Positions 8,137-16,374 of a DNA stretch of 64,000 bases are shown piece after piece. The notes beneath the pieces are model-generated. The model saw nothing but the letters and a program-made list of their open reading frames with translations. It made no database searches and was not told the origin of the DNA. Position 1 is the stretch's first letter, and each line of letters opens with the position of its first letter. The translations under genes were made by a program, and so were the position numbers. The stretch comes from Candidatus Bathyarchaeum tardum (GTDB lineage: Archaea > Thermoproteota > Bathyarchaeia > Bathyarchaeales > Bathyarchaeaceae): assembly GCA_029762755.1 (NCBI GenBank), contig JARVGH010000002.1, forward strand, positions 310,001 through 374,000, in the 5' to 3' direction.

Positions 8137-8254
8137 CTACGGCGGGTCCAGAAAAAACGGTTTCTGAGCCTTAAATAGGAAACGATTTACGTTTACACGG
8201 ATTTCTCGCCAGAAATCTCCTGAGGCGAACCCAATCACACAAAATAACGAAGGA
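8137..8254 (+). promoter_or_regulatory. Structured 5' leader of TFB
   Basis: The predicted leader contains two clean hairpins: AAACG-ATTTA-CGTTT near 8190-8204 and GATTTCT-CGCC-AGAAATC at 8200-8217. They overlap by a few bases, so they may compete. Many archaeal mRNAs have short leaders, so this length suggests post-transcriptional control or an embedded small RNA. No C/D box pair was found. Confidence 0.4.
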
Positions 8255-9172
8255 ATGTCACGTAGACGAACAGAAAAATGTCCAGAATGCAGTAGTCCTA
8301 ACCTTATTCACGACTACGACACTGGAGAGACCATATGCGGAGGCTGCGGCCTAGTTGTCCGAGAACAAATGATGGACAAAGGCCCAGAATGGAGAGCTTT
8401 CACCCAAGAAGAAAAAGCATCCAGAAGCCGTGTAGGAGTTCCTACTTCTTATTCAGTTCACGACAAAGGCTTATCCACCGCCATCGGACGAGTAGACAGA
8501 GACGCCTTTGGTCGAAAACTGCCTTTATCCACTAGACTGCAAATGTGGAGACTTAGAAAATGGCAAATCCGCTCACGAGTTCATTCTTCAGTAGATAGAA
8601 ATCTCGCCCAAGCTATGGCTGAACTTGACCGACTTTCAGATAAATCATACATACCGGGACCAGTCAAAGAAAAAGCAGCCATTATTTACCGAAAAGCCCT
8701 CGATAAGGGATTAGTACGCGGACGATCCATTGCAGCAATCGCTGCAGCATCATTATATGCAGCTTGCCGAACAACTGGAACACCAAGAACATTAAGAGAA
8801 ATCGCCGAAGCAAGCTTTGTTGACAAAAAAGATGTTGCAAGATGCTACCGATTATTACTGCGGGAACTAAATGTTCAAATGCCTATTGCAAACCCACTAA
8901 CATACGTATCTAAGATTGCAGAAAAAACAGGAATCTCGGGTCAGACCCAAGGTCATGCAATCAAAATCTTGCATGAAGCCCGAAGAAAACGGGCAGCAGC
9001 AGGAAAAGATCCCATGGGATTAGCTGCAGCTGCATTGTATATTGCATGCCTGATCAAGAATGAGAAAAAGACTCAAAAAGACATTGCTGAAGCAGCTGGC
9101 GTAACTGAAGTAACTGTCCGTAACAGATACAAAAGCCTAAGACGCCAATTAGGCATAGAATTGCCAGACTAA
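8255..9172 (+). CDS. tfb: Transcription initiation factor IIB
   Basis: 305 residues. The N-terminal zinc ribbon uses Cys9, Cys12, Cys28 and Cys31. The B-reader/linker WRAFTQEEKASRSRVG follows, then two cyclin-like repeats (about 110-200 and 205-300), the first containing RSIAAIAAASLYAACR and the second DPMGLAAAALYIACL. TFB binds the TBP-DNA complex and recruits RNA polymerase. The stop overlaps the convergent zinc-ribbon gene by 4 nt. Length and motifs are normal. Confidence 0.97.
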   Translation: MSRRRTEKCPECSSPNLIHDYDTGETICGGCGLVVREQMMDKGPEWRAFTQEEKASRSRVGVPTSYSVHDKGLSTAIGRVDRDAFGRKLPLSTRLQMWRLRKWQIRSRVHSSVDRNLAQAMAELDRLSDKSYIPGPVKEKAAIIYRKALDKGLVRGRSIAAIAAASLYAACRTTGTPRTLREIAEASFVDKKDVARCYRLLLRELNVQMPIANPLTYVSKIAEKTGISGQTQGHAIKILHEARRKRAAAGKDPMGLAAAALYIACLIKNEKKTQKDIAEAAGVTEVTVRNRYKSLRRQLGIELPD

Positions 9173-9408
9173 TCTGTTTCTTCAGTCTTTTCTTTAATTT
9201 TTTCTAAAACTAATGTTCCCCTGTAGCCACAATTTGAACAAAAATACTGCATAGGGGCAATTCCATACAACCGAGGATAAATATCCGAACTGCTACTAAG
9301 CAAAATTTTTGGGCTGGCACATTTTGGGCAAACTTTAATAGTTTTTTCTTTCCGGTTTGTGCGCTTAAGTTCCTTTAATGTTTCGCGAAAATTTGCGAGT
9401 TTACCCAT
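9169..9408 (-). CDS. Archaeal zinc-ribbon protein (79 aa)
   Basis: A basic N-terminal helix (about 1-25) precedes a zinc ribbon with CPKC (Cys27, Cys30) and CSNC (Cys57, Cys60), in the style of small archaeal proteins linked to translation or transcription. Exact role unknown. It shares direction with aIF1 upstream (stop-to-start gap about 26 nt), so co-transcription is likely. Confidence 0.75.
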   Translation of the reverse strand: MGKLANFRETLKELKRTNRKEKTIKVCPKCASPKILLSSSSDIYPRLYGIAPMQYFCSNCGYRGTLVLEKIKEKTEETD

Positions 9409-9434
9409 TTTCGTTTTCTCGGTTAAACGGTATA

Positions 9435-9743
9435 TTATTGGACTTCAACGTTTGATTCGGGGTAGCCTTCACGGATTAGGTACTCTTGGACTTTGTCGCG
9501 GTGGTCACCTTGTAAAATGATTTCGTCATTTTTTGCGGTTCCTCCACAGGCACAGTACGATTTGAGTTTTTGTGCTAAACGACTTAAATCAGCTTCTTTT
9601 TCACTGATGCCGTCCACAATTGTTACCGCTTTTCCCCATTTTCGGGTTTCTAAACGAACACGAATTCGTTGTTGTTCTTTTCCAATTTCTTCACAGACAC
9701 AAATGTCTGAGGGTAGTCCACAAGTTGGGCAAATATCAGCCAT
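9435..9743 (-). CDS. Translation initiation factor aIF1 (SUI1/YciH family)
   Basis: About 102 residues. An N-terminal zinc-binding CPTCGLPSDICVC is followed by the SUI1 core: RKWGKAVTIVDGIS, LKSYCACGGTAKNDEIILQGDHRDKV and a C-terminal GYPESNVEV. The factor promotes correct start-codon selection on the small ribosomal subunit. An in-frame ATG exists 5 codons earlier (9758), but ATG 9743 (MADICPTCGLP) is the usual start. Downstream is the zinc-ribbon gene. Confidence 0.95.
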   Translation of the reverse strand: MADICPTCGLPSDICVCEEIGKEQQRIRVRLETRKWGKAVTIVDGISEKEADLSRLAQKLKSYCACGGTAKNDEIILQGDHRDKVQEYLIREGYPESNVEVQ

Positions 9744-9932
9744 GTTACTCAACATCATAGGACACTTTGGGCATATATAAGATTTTCAATGTTCACTTGA
9801 TGAAAGGGTTGTCGAATTTTGTCACAAAACATAGTCATAATTAATGATATTCTACGTGTATGAACACCCAACGCATGTAATAACGGATATATTAAGTCCT
9901 ACGAAAAACAAACTCCCAGAAAAAACATCCAC

Positions 9933-10178
9933 GTGCATCAAATAAAACAGTTAAAATTGTTGACCATTTTCGGAATCGTGTTGTTAATAATTGGAATCAG
10001 CATGTTTAGCTACTCAATTAAAATAATTGAAGAACAACATGTCGATTTAATTTTTCCATTAACTTCTGTATTCATATCGTTAGGAGGAGAAATTTTGACG
10101 TCTAAAACGATACTGCCTGCAATACAAAACAAGAAAACCAACAAGGGGATAAAAAGAAAACCCCTAGAAGGGGCTTAA
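9933..10178 (+). CDS. Small membrane protein, unknown
   Basis: 81 residues from GTG 9933. Two hydrophobic segments (about 8-27 and 37-53) and a basic C-terminus (KKTNKGIKRK) predict a two-span membrane protein. No family recognised. Its end overlaps a hairpin that probably acts as a terminator. Confidence 0.5.
   Translation: MHQIKQLKLLTIFGIVLLIIGISMFSYSIKIIEEQHVDLIFPLTSVFISLGGEILTSKTILPAIQNKKTNKGIKRKPLEGA
10161..10173 (-). terminator. Hairpin terminator after the Lrp-type gene
   Basis: CCCCT-TCT-AGGGG followed on the minus strand by TTTTCTTTTTA, about 10 nt after the stop of the Lrp-type gene. It also overlaps the last codons of the convergent membrane-protein gene. Confidence 0.6.
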
Positions 10179-10181
10179 AAA

Positions 10182-10421
10182 TTAACTTTGATCTTCTACT
10201 GCGATCATAGTAAGTGTAGATCTAACTTGATCTAAACTCCGCAAATTCCAGGTTACTATTTCTTTTAATTTCTCCATGGTGTCTGCTTTAACAGTGGCTA
10301 TGAGATCATAAACACCATAGACCATGTAGGTCTCTTTCACAGACTCCATTTTTTTTAAAGAAGCTAAAACGCTGTCAACAGCGCCAGTTTCAGTTGTAAT
10401 TAAAACATAAGCCATGGGCAT
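10182..10421 (-). CDS. Stand-alone Lrp/AsnC ligand-binding (RAM) domain protein
   Basis: About 79 residues: MAYVLITTETGAVDSVLASLKKM, VKETYMVYGVYDLIATVKADTMEKL and a C-terminal RSTLTMIAVEDQ. This is the alpha/beta RAM fold without a DNA-binding HTH. Such proteins form ring oligomers and sense amino acids or modulate full-length Lrp proteins. The longest frame starts at TTG 10436, but GGAG inside it sits 9 nt before ATG 10421 (MPMAYV), so 10421 is the likely start. Confidence 0.88.
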   Translation of the reverse strand: MPMAYVLITTETGAVDSVLASLKKMESVKETYMVYGVYDLIATVKADTMEKLKEIVTWNLRSLDQVRSTLTMIAVEDQS

Positions 10422-10649
10422 AACTTCATTCTCCAATTTGTCCTAGCCTAATAATTCTTTATTCGTAATTAAGATAAATAACTTGCCCAACAAAACACAA
10501 AACATGCACATACAACCCCCTGAACAACAAATATTTCATGAAAACTACATTTGAAAACAAAAGATTTTTTCCAAAAAAAGGACATTAAATCTAAACATCA
10601 AACTATACAAGCCAACGTTTTATTTAGCACAGTTGGTCATATCAGTGTA

Positions 10650-11537
10650 ATGTCCAGCAAACCATTTTTCGTTAATCGCTACAAGAAATTAGGATGGTCA
10701 TACAAAAAACCAAACCTCAAAAAAGCAATAAGAGTTAACACCATCAACGCCAGCAACAGCAAGGTAACTTCAAGACTAAAAACACGGGGAATATTCATAG
10801 AAAAGATTCCGTTTCTTGAAAACGGTTTTTGGATAGAAAAAAGCAAATTTTCTATCGGAGCAACTGAGGAATATCTTTTGGGGTTATATTCAATTCAAGA
10901 AGCTGCTGCACAAATTCCAGCCATGTTGTTCATGGACCTGACAGGCAAAACAGTTCTTGATGCATGTGCATCCCCAGGAGGAAAAACAGTTCATTTAGCC
11001 AGTTTAATGAATAACACAGGTTTAATCGTAGCTCTTGAACTAAAACAACGAAAAATGTTTCCATTAGTAAACCAACTGGAACGCAGCCAAGTGAAAAACA
11101 CGGCAGTTTACAATTTGGATGCAAAAAAAGCTTCAACTTTAAACACTGAATTTGATTGCGTTCTCTTGGACCTTCCATGTTCAGGCAATCCGATAACAGA
11201 CAGGGATTGGTTTAACAAACGAACAATCGATGACGTACACCGGAACGCCCGTCGGCAGCGACAGATTTTAACTGAAGCTACAAAAGTTACAAAAATCGGT
11301 GGAGAAATCGTCTATGCAACATGTTCTTTAGAACCCGAAGAAAACGAATTCAACATTGATTGGGCACTGAAAAACTTGCCTCTTAAAGTTGAAAAAATCA
11401 ATTGTTATGGAGAAAAAGGATTAACAAAAGTTTTTGACAAAAAACTTGACCCGTCTATAAAAATGGCTAAACGAATTTGGCCTTACAAAACTCAAGGATT
11501 CTTTGTATGTAAACTCAAAAGGGAAGAAAACCAGTGA
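10650..11537 (+). CDS. RNA cytosine-C5 methyltransferase (NOL1/NOP2/Sun family)
   Basis: About 295 residues. AIRVNT lies near the N-terminus, the SAM motif is DACASPGGKTVHLASL, the first cysteine motif is LLDLPCSG and the second TCSLEPEENE. The two cysteines are the general catalyst and nucleophile of this family, which makes m5C in rRNA or tRNA. The frame extends up to TTG 10551, but that part looks unconserved. A TATA-like TTTATTTA about 25 nt upstream of ATG 10650 suggests a leaderless start there. GTGA overlap with the PUA partner gene downstream. Confidence 0.93.
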   Translation: MSSKPFFVNRYKKLGWSYKKPNLKKAIRVNTINASNSKVTSRLKTRGIFIEKIPFLENGFWIEKSKFSIGATEEYLLGLYSIQEAAAQIPAMLFMDLTGKTVLDACASPGGKTVHLASLMNNTGLIVALELKQRKMFPLVNQLERSQVKNTAVYNLDAKKASTLNTEFDCVLLDLPCSGNPITDRDWFNKRTIDDVHRNARRQRQILTEATKVTKIGGEIVYATCSLEPEENEFNIDWALKNLPLKVEKINCYGEKGLTKVFDKKLDPSIKMAKRIWPYKTQGFFVCKLKREENQ

Positions 11538-12037
11538 AAGAAATTAATGAATTTGTAGCACAATTTGGTGTGACAATCTCCTTTGATGACAAACAAGTAG
11601 TTCGAAAAGCAAACAGGTACTACATGCTTTCTAACAAATTAATACAGCAATCTCCGAAAGGATTCTTTTACGCGGGAGAATACCTAGGAGCAGTGAAAGG
11701 AACCGGTTTCTTTCCGGGGTTTGCCTTGTTAAGATTAATTGCAAAAACCAAAGCAAACAAGATAACCTTAGACCAGAAAGCAGCATGGCTTTTCATTTGT
11801 GGACGAGACATATTCAAACGCGGACTGCTAAAAGATGGGAACCTGAAAAATGGCGAATACACATTAGTTGTAAACGAACATGACGAATGTTTAGGGTTTG
11901 GCAGGGTAATGATTAACATTCGGGGCGAAATCGACATGGATAAAGTTGCCGTAAAAAACATACTTGATGTCGGGGACTTTTTAAGGCGAGAAAAAAAGGC
12001 ACCCAAAAAAGGGAACAAAAAACCCTTGAGATTCTGA
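11534..12037 (+). CDS. PUA-domain RNA-binding partner (NIP7/pre-PUA-like)
   Basis: 167 residues. An N-terminal mixed domain (about 1-75, with YYMLSNKLIQQSPKGFFYAG) is followed by a PUA-type barrel: AWLFICGRDIFKRGL, EYTLVVNEHDECLGFGRV and KNILDVGDFLRRE. The GTG start overlaps the methyltransferase stop, so translation is coupled. The most likely role is guiding the methyltransferase to its RNA (inference). The C-terminus is lysine-rich. Confidence 0.85.
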   Translation: MKEINEFVAQFGVTISFDDKQVVRKANRYYMLSNKLIQQSPKGFFYAGEYLGAVKGTGFFPGFALLRLIAKTKANKITLDQKAAWLFICGRDIFKRGLLKDGNLKNGEYTLVVNEHDECLGFGRVMINIRGEIDMDKVAVKNILDVGDFLRREKKAPKKGNKKPLRF

Positions 12038-12058
12038 AATGAAATGATCCAGTCCTAT

Positions 12059-12316
12059 TCAAGACTTTTTTTGACCACGCTTTTCAAGGTTAGCAACCCG
12101 TTTTCTTAGGGATTCAACTTCATCTTCTAAGGCGTTCATTCGAGCTGCACTTAATTTGCCCATTAGTTTGGGCATAATCTTGATGTCCATCCTGGACTGA
12201 AAATCAGATTCAGAAATTTTTCCCTGAGAAAACTCCAGCCATAGCTTAAACGCAGTTTTTTCATCGGCAGTTAACATTTTTGTGAATTCATGGGTCCATC
12301 TTTCTTTAAAGCTCAT
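12059..12316 (-). CDS. Small coiled-coil protein, unknown
   Basis: 85 residues: helical N-terminus MSFKERWTHEFTKML, middle part AFKLWLEFSQGKISESDFQ and a C-terminal coiled coil (ARMNALEDEVESLRKRVANL). The ATG 12316 overlaps the HD gene stop as ATGA and has GGAGG 7 nt upstream, so the earlier in-frame ATG at 12337 is rejected. No family known to me. Tight coupling suggests it acts with the HD hydrolase. Confidence 0.65.
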   Translation of the reverse strand: MSFKERWTHEFTKMLTADEKTAFKLWLEFSQGKISESDFQSRMDIKIMPKLMGKLSAARMNALEDEVESLRKRVANLEKRGQKKS

Positions 12317-12873
12317 TGTTTTTCCTCCAAAATACATGCAAGAAGGCGTTTTATGTCAGGCCATTCAGAAAATTGTTTTGCTGAGGTTATAAACCGTTCC
12401 AAACATTCGCTTTCATGCCCCAACTTTTCGTACTCTTTAGCTTGCAGCGCCATCTCAATCTTGTCTAGTTGCAGTACAGCTTTAGCTTCTTTGGTTTTTC
12501 CTTGCTTATATTCAACCCAAATCGATAAGTAATTGTCCCTTTGGGTTTTGGGCAGCAGATCTAAAATACTACGAATTGCAGCTTCTTCGTCCTGTTTTGT
12601 ACGGGCAGTCTTTTGTGAAGGCATTAAGTCCCCAATTATTGCTTCGGGAAGGTCATGAATCAGCACCATTTTTAAAAGTTTTAAGGTATCCAAGCCGTTC
12701 ATGTCAGCATATAACATACAAAGAATAGCGGTTCTGAACGTGTGATCTGCAACAGATTCAGGGTCGAAAACTCCAACATCGACCCATCCTGTTCTTTGAA
12801 TTCTTTTCAAAGTTCCGGATGCCTCCAAAAATTTGATTATATCCCGAGGGCTTGAGTCTGCCGAGTCGTCCAA
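12313..12873 (-). CDS. HD-domain hydrolase (HDDC2/YfbR-like nucleotidase)
   Basis: About 186 residues. Metal-binding HD motifs are visible: SVADHTFRTA, LIHDLPEAIIGDLMP and a later LDKIEMALQA. The pattern matches HDDC2/YfbR-type 5'-deoxynucleotidases, which dephosphorylate (deoxy)nucleoside monophosphates. The frame continues up to 12948, but AAAGGTG places the start at TTG 12873. Translationally coupled to the coiled-coil gene. Substrate not proven. Confidence 0.85.
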   Translation of the reverse strand: MDDSADSSPRDIIKFLEASGTLKRIQRTGWVDVGVFDPESVADHTFRTAILCMLYADMNGLDTLKLLKMVLIHDLPEAIIGDLMPSQKTARTKQDEEAAIRSILDLLPKTQRDNYLSIWVEYKQGKTKEAKAVLQLDKIEMALQAKEYEKLGHESECLERFITSAKQFSEWPDIKRLLACILEEKQ

Positions 12874-13169
12874 TACTGAAACACCTTTGCATTCAATAAT
12901 AAGAATAATAGTAAAGATATTTCTTATGAACTTAAAAGATGTAATCAAACAAAATTTTCAGTTAACAGTTTTTAATTTGGTTGATTAAATCAAACAAGAA
13001 AACCGATAAGCCATTGTTAGTTTTGGCGTATTTAATAAAATAAAAAATAATAAAAAATCTATTTTTAGGGATTGATAGGCGATATATTTCTGGGATTTCA
13101 TGGGTGCATTATATGCTTAGTGCTATTTCGTTCACTTTTGCGCCCAAATATTCAAAGGATATGATCTGT

Positions 13170-13235
13170 TTACCAGTCTTCCTCTTCTTCTTCATCTTCT
13201 TCCCAATCTTCCCAATCATCTTCTTCAAATATCAT
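13170..13235 (-). CDS. Acidic, tryptophan-containing 21-aa peptide
   Basis: ATG 13235 to TAA 13170. After MIF all residues are Glu, Asp or Trp (15 acidic, 3 Trp). GGAGGTGA lies 7 nt upstream, an unusually strong ribosome site, and its 5' part can pair in a hairpin (see leader). The frame is open further upstream, but no ATG, GTG or TTG occurs in the stretch I read. The extreme charge recalls nucleic-acid-mimicking or metal-buffering peptides (inference). It is shorter than default annotation limits. Confidence 0.5.
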   Translation of the reverse strand: MIFEEDDWEDWEEDEEEEEDW

Positions 13236-13242
13236 TTCTAGT

Positions 13243-13279
13243 TCACCTCCATAGTTGGAGCCTACCAGAGGCGTTCTCC
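13243..13279 (-). promoter_or_regulatory. Switch-like leader covering the SD of the acidic peptide
   Basis: Read on the minus strand, one hairpin (GGA+GCCT, loop CTGGT, AGGC+TCC; 13279-13257) and another (CTCCA-ACTA-TGGAG; 13260-13247) share bases, so only one can form fully. The second ties up GGAG of the ribosome site. That is the layout of a translational on/off switch. Confidence 0.45.
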
Positions 13280-13515
13280 AAAAATCAAATAAGAGTTGTG
13301 CAATTAAAAATAACCGCAAGAATTAGTTTAAACTTGATTTACTACGATAAAAAACCTTATTTAAATAAAAAAACCATTTTTAACGCCATTAAAACAAAAA
13401 CAGCTGAAAAAAACCAGCAAACAGTGATTAAAACTTCATTTTACGAACATTAAGGTAATTACTTTTGAATTTGCATATAAAAAACACGATAACCTTAATT
13501 TTGAAAAAAATAAAG

Positions 13516-14046
13516 TTATAAACCCAAAAACATCGTCGGAACAGCATTATTAATAATTGAAACATCAGGAACATGGCGACGAACAAAAATATGAAAATAT
13601 TTCTTTGTAAGCTGACGTACTTTGCTTTCATTTCCCGCATATTTTACATGAAGCAATTCGTGTATTAAAGCAGCCATTGCCCTATGTTTTAGGTAAAAAC
13701 GAACTTTTTGTTTTTTATTATTTTCCATTTTCTTTTTCACAAAACTCTGTTTTTTTGGAAAAATCAGAATAATTCCATCATTGCTATTGCATCGCCCAGC
13801 AACAGAATTGCCATTTTCTTTTTGAAAAGGAAAAACCCTGACCTGAATATCTTTGACAACCTTATTTTCTATTTCTTCCTTTTTTATAATCCAGTGCAAA
13901 AATTTTTGGAACAAAGGTTTTTTCAGAGTCTCAGAAACAACCGAGGCATAATCCGTATAAAACTTTAATTTATTTTCTGAACAAGTCTCAAGTTTTTTTG
14001 AATCTGCAACCACTCTAATTTTGTTTGAAAGTTTTGAAGCACTCAT
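13516..14046 (-). CDS. HExxH metalloprotease-like protein, unknown family
   Basis: 176 basic residues. IHELLHVKYAGNE (about 134-146) is a zincin-type HExxH motif with Glu and His in place; the third ligand could be an acidic or His residue further on. Several lysine-rich stretches precede it. No signal peptide is visible, so it is probably cytoplasmic. It may be a small peptidase or a degenerate relative. Confidence 0.6.
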   Translation of the reverse strand: MSASKLSNKIRVVADSKKLETCSENKLKFYTDYASVVSETLKKPLFQKFLHWIIKKEEIENKVVKDIQVRVFPFQKENGNSVAGRCNSNDGIILIFPKKQSFVKKKMENNKKQKVRFYLKHRAMAALIHELLHVKYAGNESKVRQLTKKYFHIFVRRHVPDVSIINNAVPTMFLGL

Positions 14047-14169
14047 TTTTACACTAGCTAAATCATCACGTGAAAAACTATAAAACAGAATTTCTGACGC
14101 GTCTATGATTTCAACTATATATAATTGAATGATTGCTTTTAAACGCTTTCAAAAGTTTAAACCATCAAA

Positions 14170-14916
14170 TTATGCTTGCTCTAAACGTGTGTTAACTTTT
14201 CTTAGTGCATGATACGCCCGCATTAAAATTTTAGTAAAATCAATTTTTAGCCAAACCGTGTAAACAGAACAAACCTTCTTTAAGATTAAATACCGTCTTT
14301 TCAACCTAGAAAATTCACCCCGAATCAGTTCGTAATCTTTTCCCCTGCAAGCTTCAACGTATAATTTTTTGCAAGAACTAACAATATTAAAAACCCCAGT
14401 TTCAATTCGATCTTTAGTTTCATCTAGAAGGCGTTCAACTGCAACTGGATTCAAGATTACAACCCGGGAAATAATTTTGACATTTCCCCCGATATCTCGA
14501 ATAAAATTAACAAATTTTAAAGCATCAACAAGACTAGTTTGTTTTTCATAAAAAGAACGTTTCTGAGAAAAAGCGTAAACAGAACGACGCAAACGAATAC
14601 AAGGTGCTTTTCGAAGAAAATTAGTCACTTTTTCCCGGTTTGCTCCTTTAGGAAGCGTAAAAGTTACCACCACCAAGCTTCCAAGACCTGAGAACGCTTT
14701 CTTTTTTGCAAGTTTGGGGTTTTTGATTTCCCGTAAACGTTTCATAACCACTGGCTGATTATTTTCAAGAACTTTTAAAACATCATGCATTTTCTTTTCT
14801 TCAATTTTCCAAAATGCTCTATGCAATTGTTGGCAACCAAGCTCCTTTAATCGCCTAGGAATTGCACTTCTAGCTTTAGACTCCAGAGGAGCTCTATACA
14901 CTACATACAAAGCCAT
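14170..14916 (-). CDS. Protein with two Cas2/ChrB-N-like ferredoxin-fold halves
   Basis: 248 basic residues, all soluble. Residues 1-65 read strand (ALYVVYRAP), helix (SKARSAIPRRLKELG), strand (CQQLHRAFWKI), helix and strand (PVVMKRLREI). Residues about 78-155 repeat this: LVVVTFTLP, ANREKVTNFLRKAP, CIRLRRSVYAF, a helix, then NVKIISRVVIL. Both resemble Cas2 and the N-terminal domain of ChrB (beta-alpha-beta-beta-alpha-beta). The C-terminal third is helical and Arg/Lys-rich. There is no CRISPR array nearby. Fold assignment is by eye; function unknown. Confidence 0.55.
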   Translation of the reverse strand: MALYVVYRAPLESKARSAIPRRLKELGCQQLHRAFWKIEEKKMHDVLKVLENNQPVVMKRLREIKNPKLAKKKAFSGLGSLVVVTFTLPKGANREKVTNFLRKAPCIRLRRSVYAFSQKRSFYEKQTSLVDALKFVNFIRDIGGNVKIISRVVILNPVAVERLLDETKDRIETGVFNIVSSCKKLYVEACRGKDYELIRGEFSRLKRRYLILKKVCSVYTVWLKIDFTKILMRAYHALRKVNTRLEQA

Positions 14917-15096
14917 GGTTATCTTAGCCTTCAGTTAACATCAAGCATTTATGTTTTCCCACATCCCCCACCATGAAACAACATACCAACAATTAAAAAG
15001 AAGCACCCAGCAACACAACATAATACCTGTTCAGGTTGCAGTTTAAAAATTCAACTGAAAAAACAGCATCACTAAGAAATTTCACAATCATCTATC

Positions 15097-15345
15097 TTAT
15101 TCAGGGGCATCAATCAATTGGTTCTTTCCATTATGTGACAACTTTTTAATTTTTCGTTCTCTTCGCATGGCGTCACCACGAGTTTCACAAGTTTCGACAT
15201 AAACCAGCTCTTCAGGTTCATGGATTTTTGTGTACCTTGCACCCCGTCCTTTCTTATGCAATTCAAATCGTTTTTTTGCATCTTTTGCATGTCCAGTGTA
15301 GTAGCTGCCATCCGTGCAACGAAGAATATAGACATAATACACCAT
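15097..15345 (-). CDS. GIY-YIG family nuclease-like protein (UPF0213)
   Basis: 82 residues with the family pattern YYVYILRCTDGSYYTGHAKD and KKRFELHKKGRGARYTK, followed by RGDAMRRERKIKKLS. The motif here is VYI-YTG, as usual in UPF0213 members; DNA cleavage by this group is not generally shown. The frame is open further upstream (to 15423), but ATG 15345 begins exactly at the conserved domain. Confidence 0.88.
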   Translation of the reverse strand: MVYYVYILRCTDGSYYTGHAKDAKKRFELHKKGRGARYTKIHEPEELVYVETCETRGDAMRRERKIKKLSHNGKNQLIDAPE

Positions 15346-15540
15346 ACTAGAACCCCAAGCATTACAGACAAACCTATTTTTGTTCTGTCTTAAAAAAATT
15401 GCAGATACCCAAAAAAAAAACAAACAATTCAGGAAACTAAATTAAAATTGCCAAAAATAAACCTTGAGAACAAATCAGTATTTCTGAACAATATTTGTGT
15501 TTCTGAACTCTTTTACACAAACAAGATAATGTAGTTAGTT

Positions 15541-15729
15541 ATGAAGCACATGAAACTTTATTGGACTGCTGGTTGCTGGTTATCACTGTTTCTTTTGTCA
15601 ATTTATCATAGCATAATATGCAACTATCAAACAGTTTTTCCAGTATGGTATTCCACATTTATTGTCTGGTTTACAGGAGTAATTGCTCTTTCCTCTTTAG
15701 CTAACAGCAACGACCACGAATTTAGTTAA
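15541..15729 (+). CDS. Small membrane protein, unknown
   Basis: 62 residues. Two hydrophobic, aromatic-rich segments (about 8-24 and 33-53) and a short polar C-terminus indicate a two-span membrane protein. Start ATG 15541. No family recognised. Isolated between two minus-strand genes. Confidence 0.45.
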   Translation: MKHMKLYWTAGCWLSLFLLSIYHSIICNYQTVFPVWYSTFIVWFTGVIALSSLANSNDHEFS

Positions 15730-15738
15730 CTCACGAAA

Positions 15739-16347
15739 TCAAAATTTAGCTTCAATCAAAATGATACTTTCAAACGGAAACTTAACTTGAGAAATAATCT
15801 GTGCATGCAAATTTTGTTCAGTAAACATTTCAATAGTTCGTACAGGGTCAGAAAGAGAAGATTGAACGAGCAATATATGACCTTGATCAGTTAACCAATG
15901 GGGAACATCTGCTATAAATCGATCAATTATTTTTCTCCCGTCTGAACCCCCTGCCCATGCTTTTCCTATCCAACTGTTTTCTTCTCCAGGTTCAGAGGGC
16001 AAATACGGCGAATTGAAAAGAATCAAACTGAATTTTTCATTGTTTTTGATCGGACCAAATAAATCTCCTTGGAGAAAAACCATTTTTTCTGTTAGTTCAA
16101 ACGCTTTTGCGTTCTTGCGGGCACATTTGATAGCATAAGGGTTAATGTCAACTGCAACCACGTGTTTTGCACGTTTTGCACAAATTATTGCGAGAATCCC
16201 ACATCCGGTTCCCATGTCTAATACAGTGTCGTTTTCATTTACTGCAATTTTTTCAGCAATCAGGAAACTGTCTTCTGCTGTCTCGTAAACGTGTTCATCA
16301 ACATCAAAAACGTAGTTTTCAAAATATGCTTTTTTAAGATAAACCAT
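15739..16347 (-). CDS. HemK/PrmC-related methyltransferase (HemK2/Mtq2-type)
   Basis: 202 residues, lacking the N-terminal domain of bacterial PrmC, as in the archaeal/eukaryotic HemK2 group. The SAM site is LDMGTGCGILAI with acidic VVAVDINP. The catalytic NPPY appears as NSPYLPS. Upstream YETAEDSFLIAE is typical. Known members methylate the GGQ glutamine of release factor aRF1; that role is inferred. The Pro-to-Ser change in NPPY is seen directly. Confidence 0.88.
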   Translation of the reverse strand: MVYLKKAYFENYVFDVDEHVYETAEDSFLIAEKIAVNENDTVLDMGTGCGILAIICAKRAKHVVAVDINPYAIKCARKNAKAFELTEKMVFLQGDLFGPIKNNEKFSLILFNSPYLPSEPGEENSWIGKAWAGGSDGRKIIDRFIADVPHWLTDQGHILLVQSSLSDPVRTIEMFTEQNLHAQIISQVKFPFESIILIEAKF

Positions 16348-16374
16348 GCAATTTTCCTGCGTTTCAATTAATAA

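Noticed and set aside
8137-8254. C/D box sRNA in the TFB leader
   Set aside because: CTGA boxes exist but no RUGAUGA C box could be found.
14170-14916. Calling this gene cas2
   Set aside because: Two fused halves, extra basic domain, no cas1 and no array; only fold similarity is suggested.
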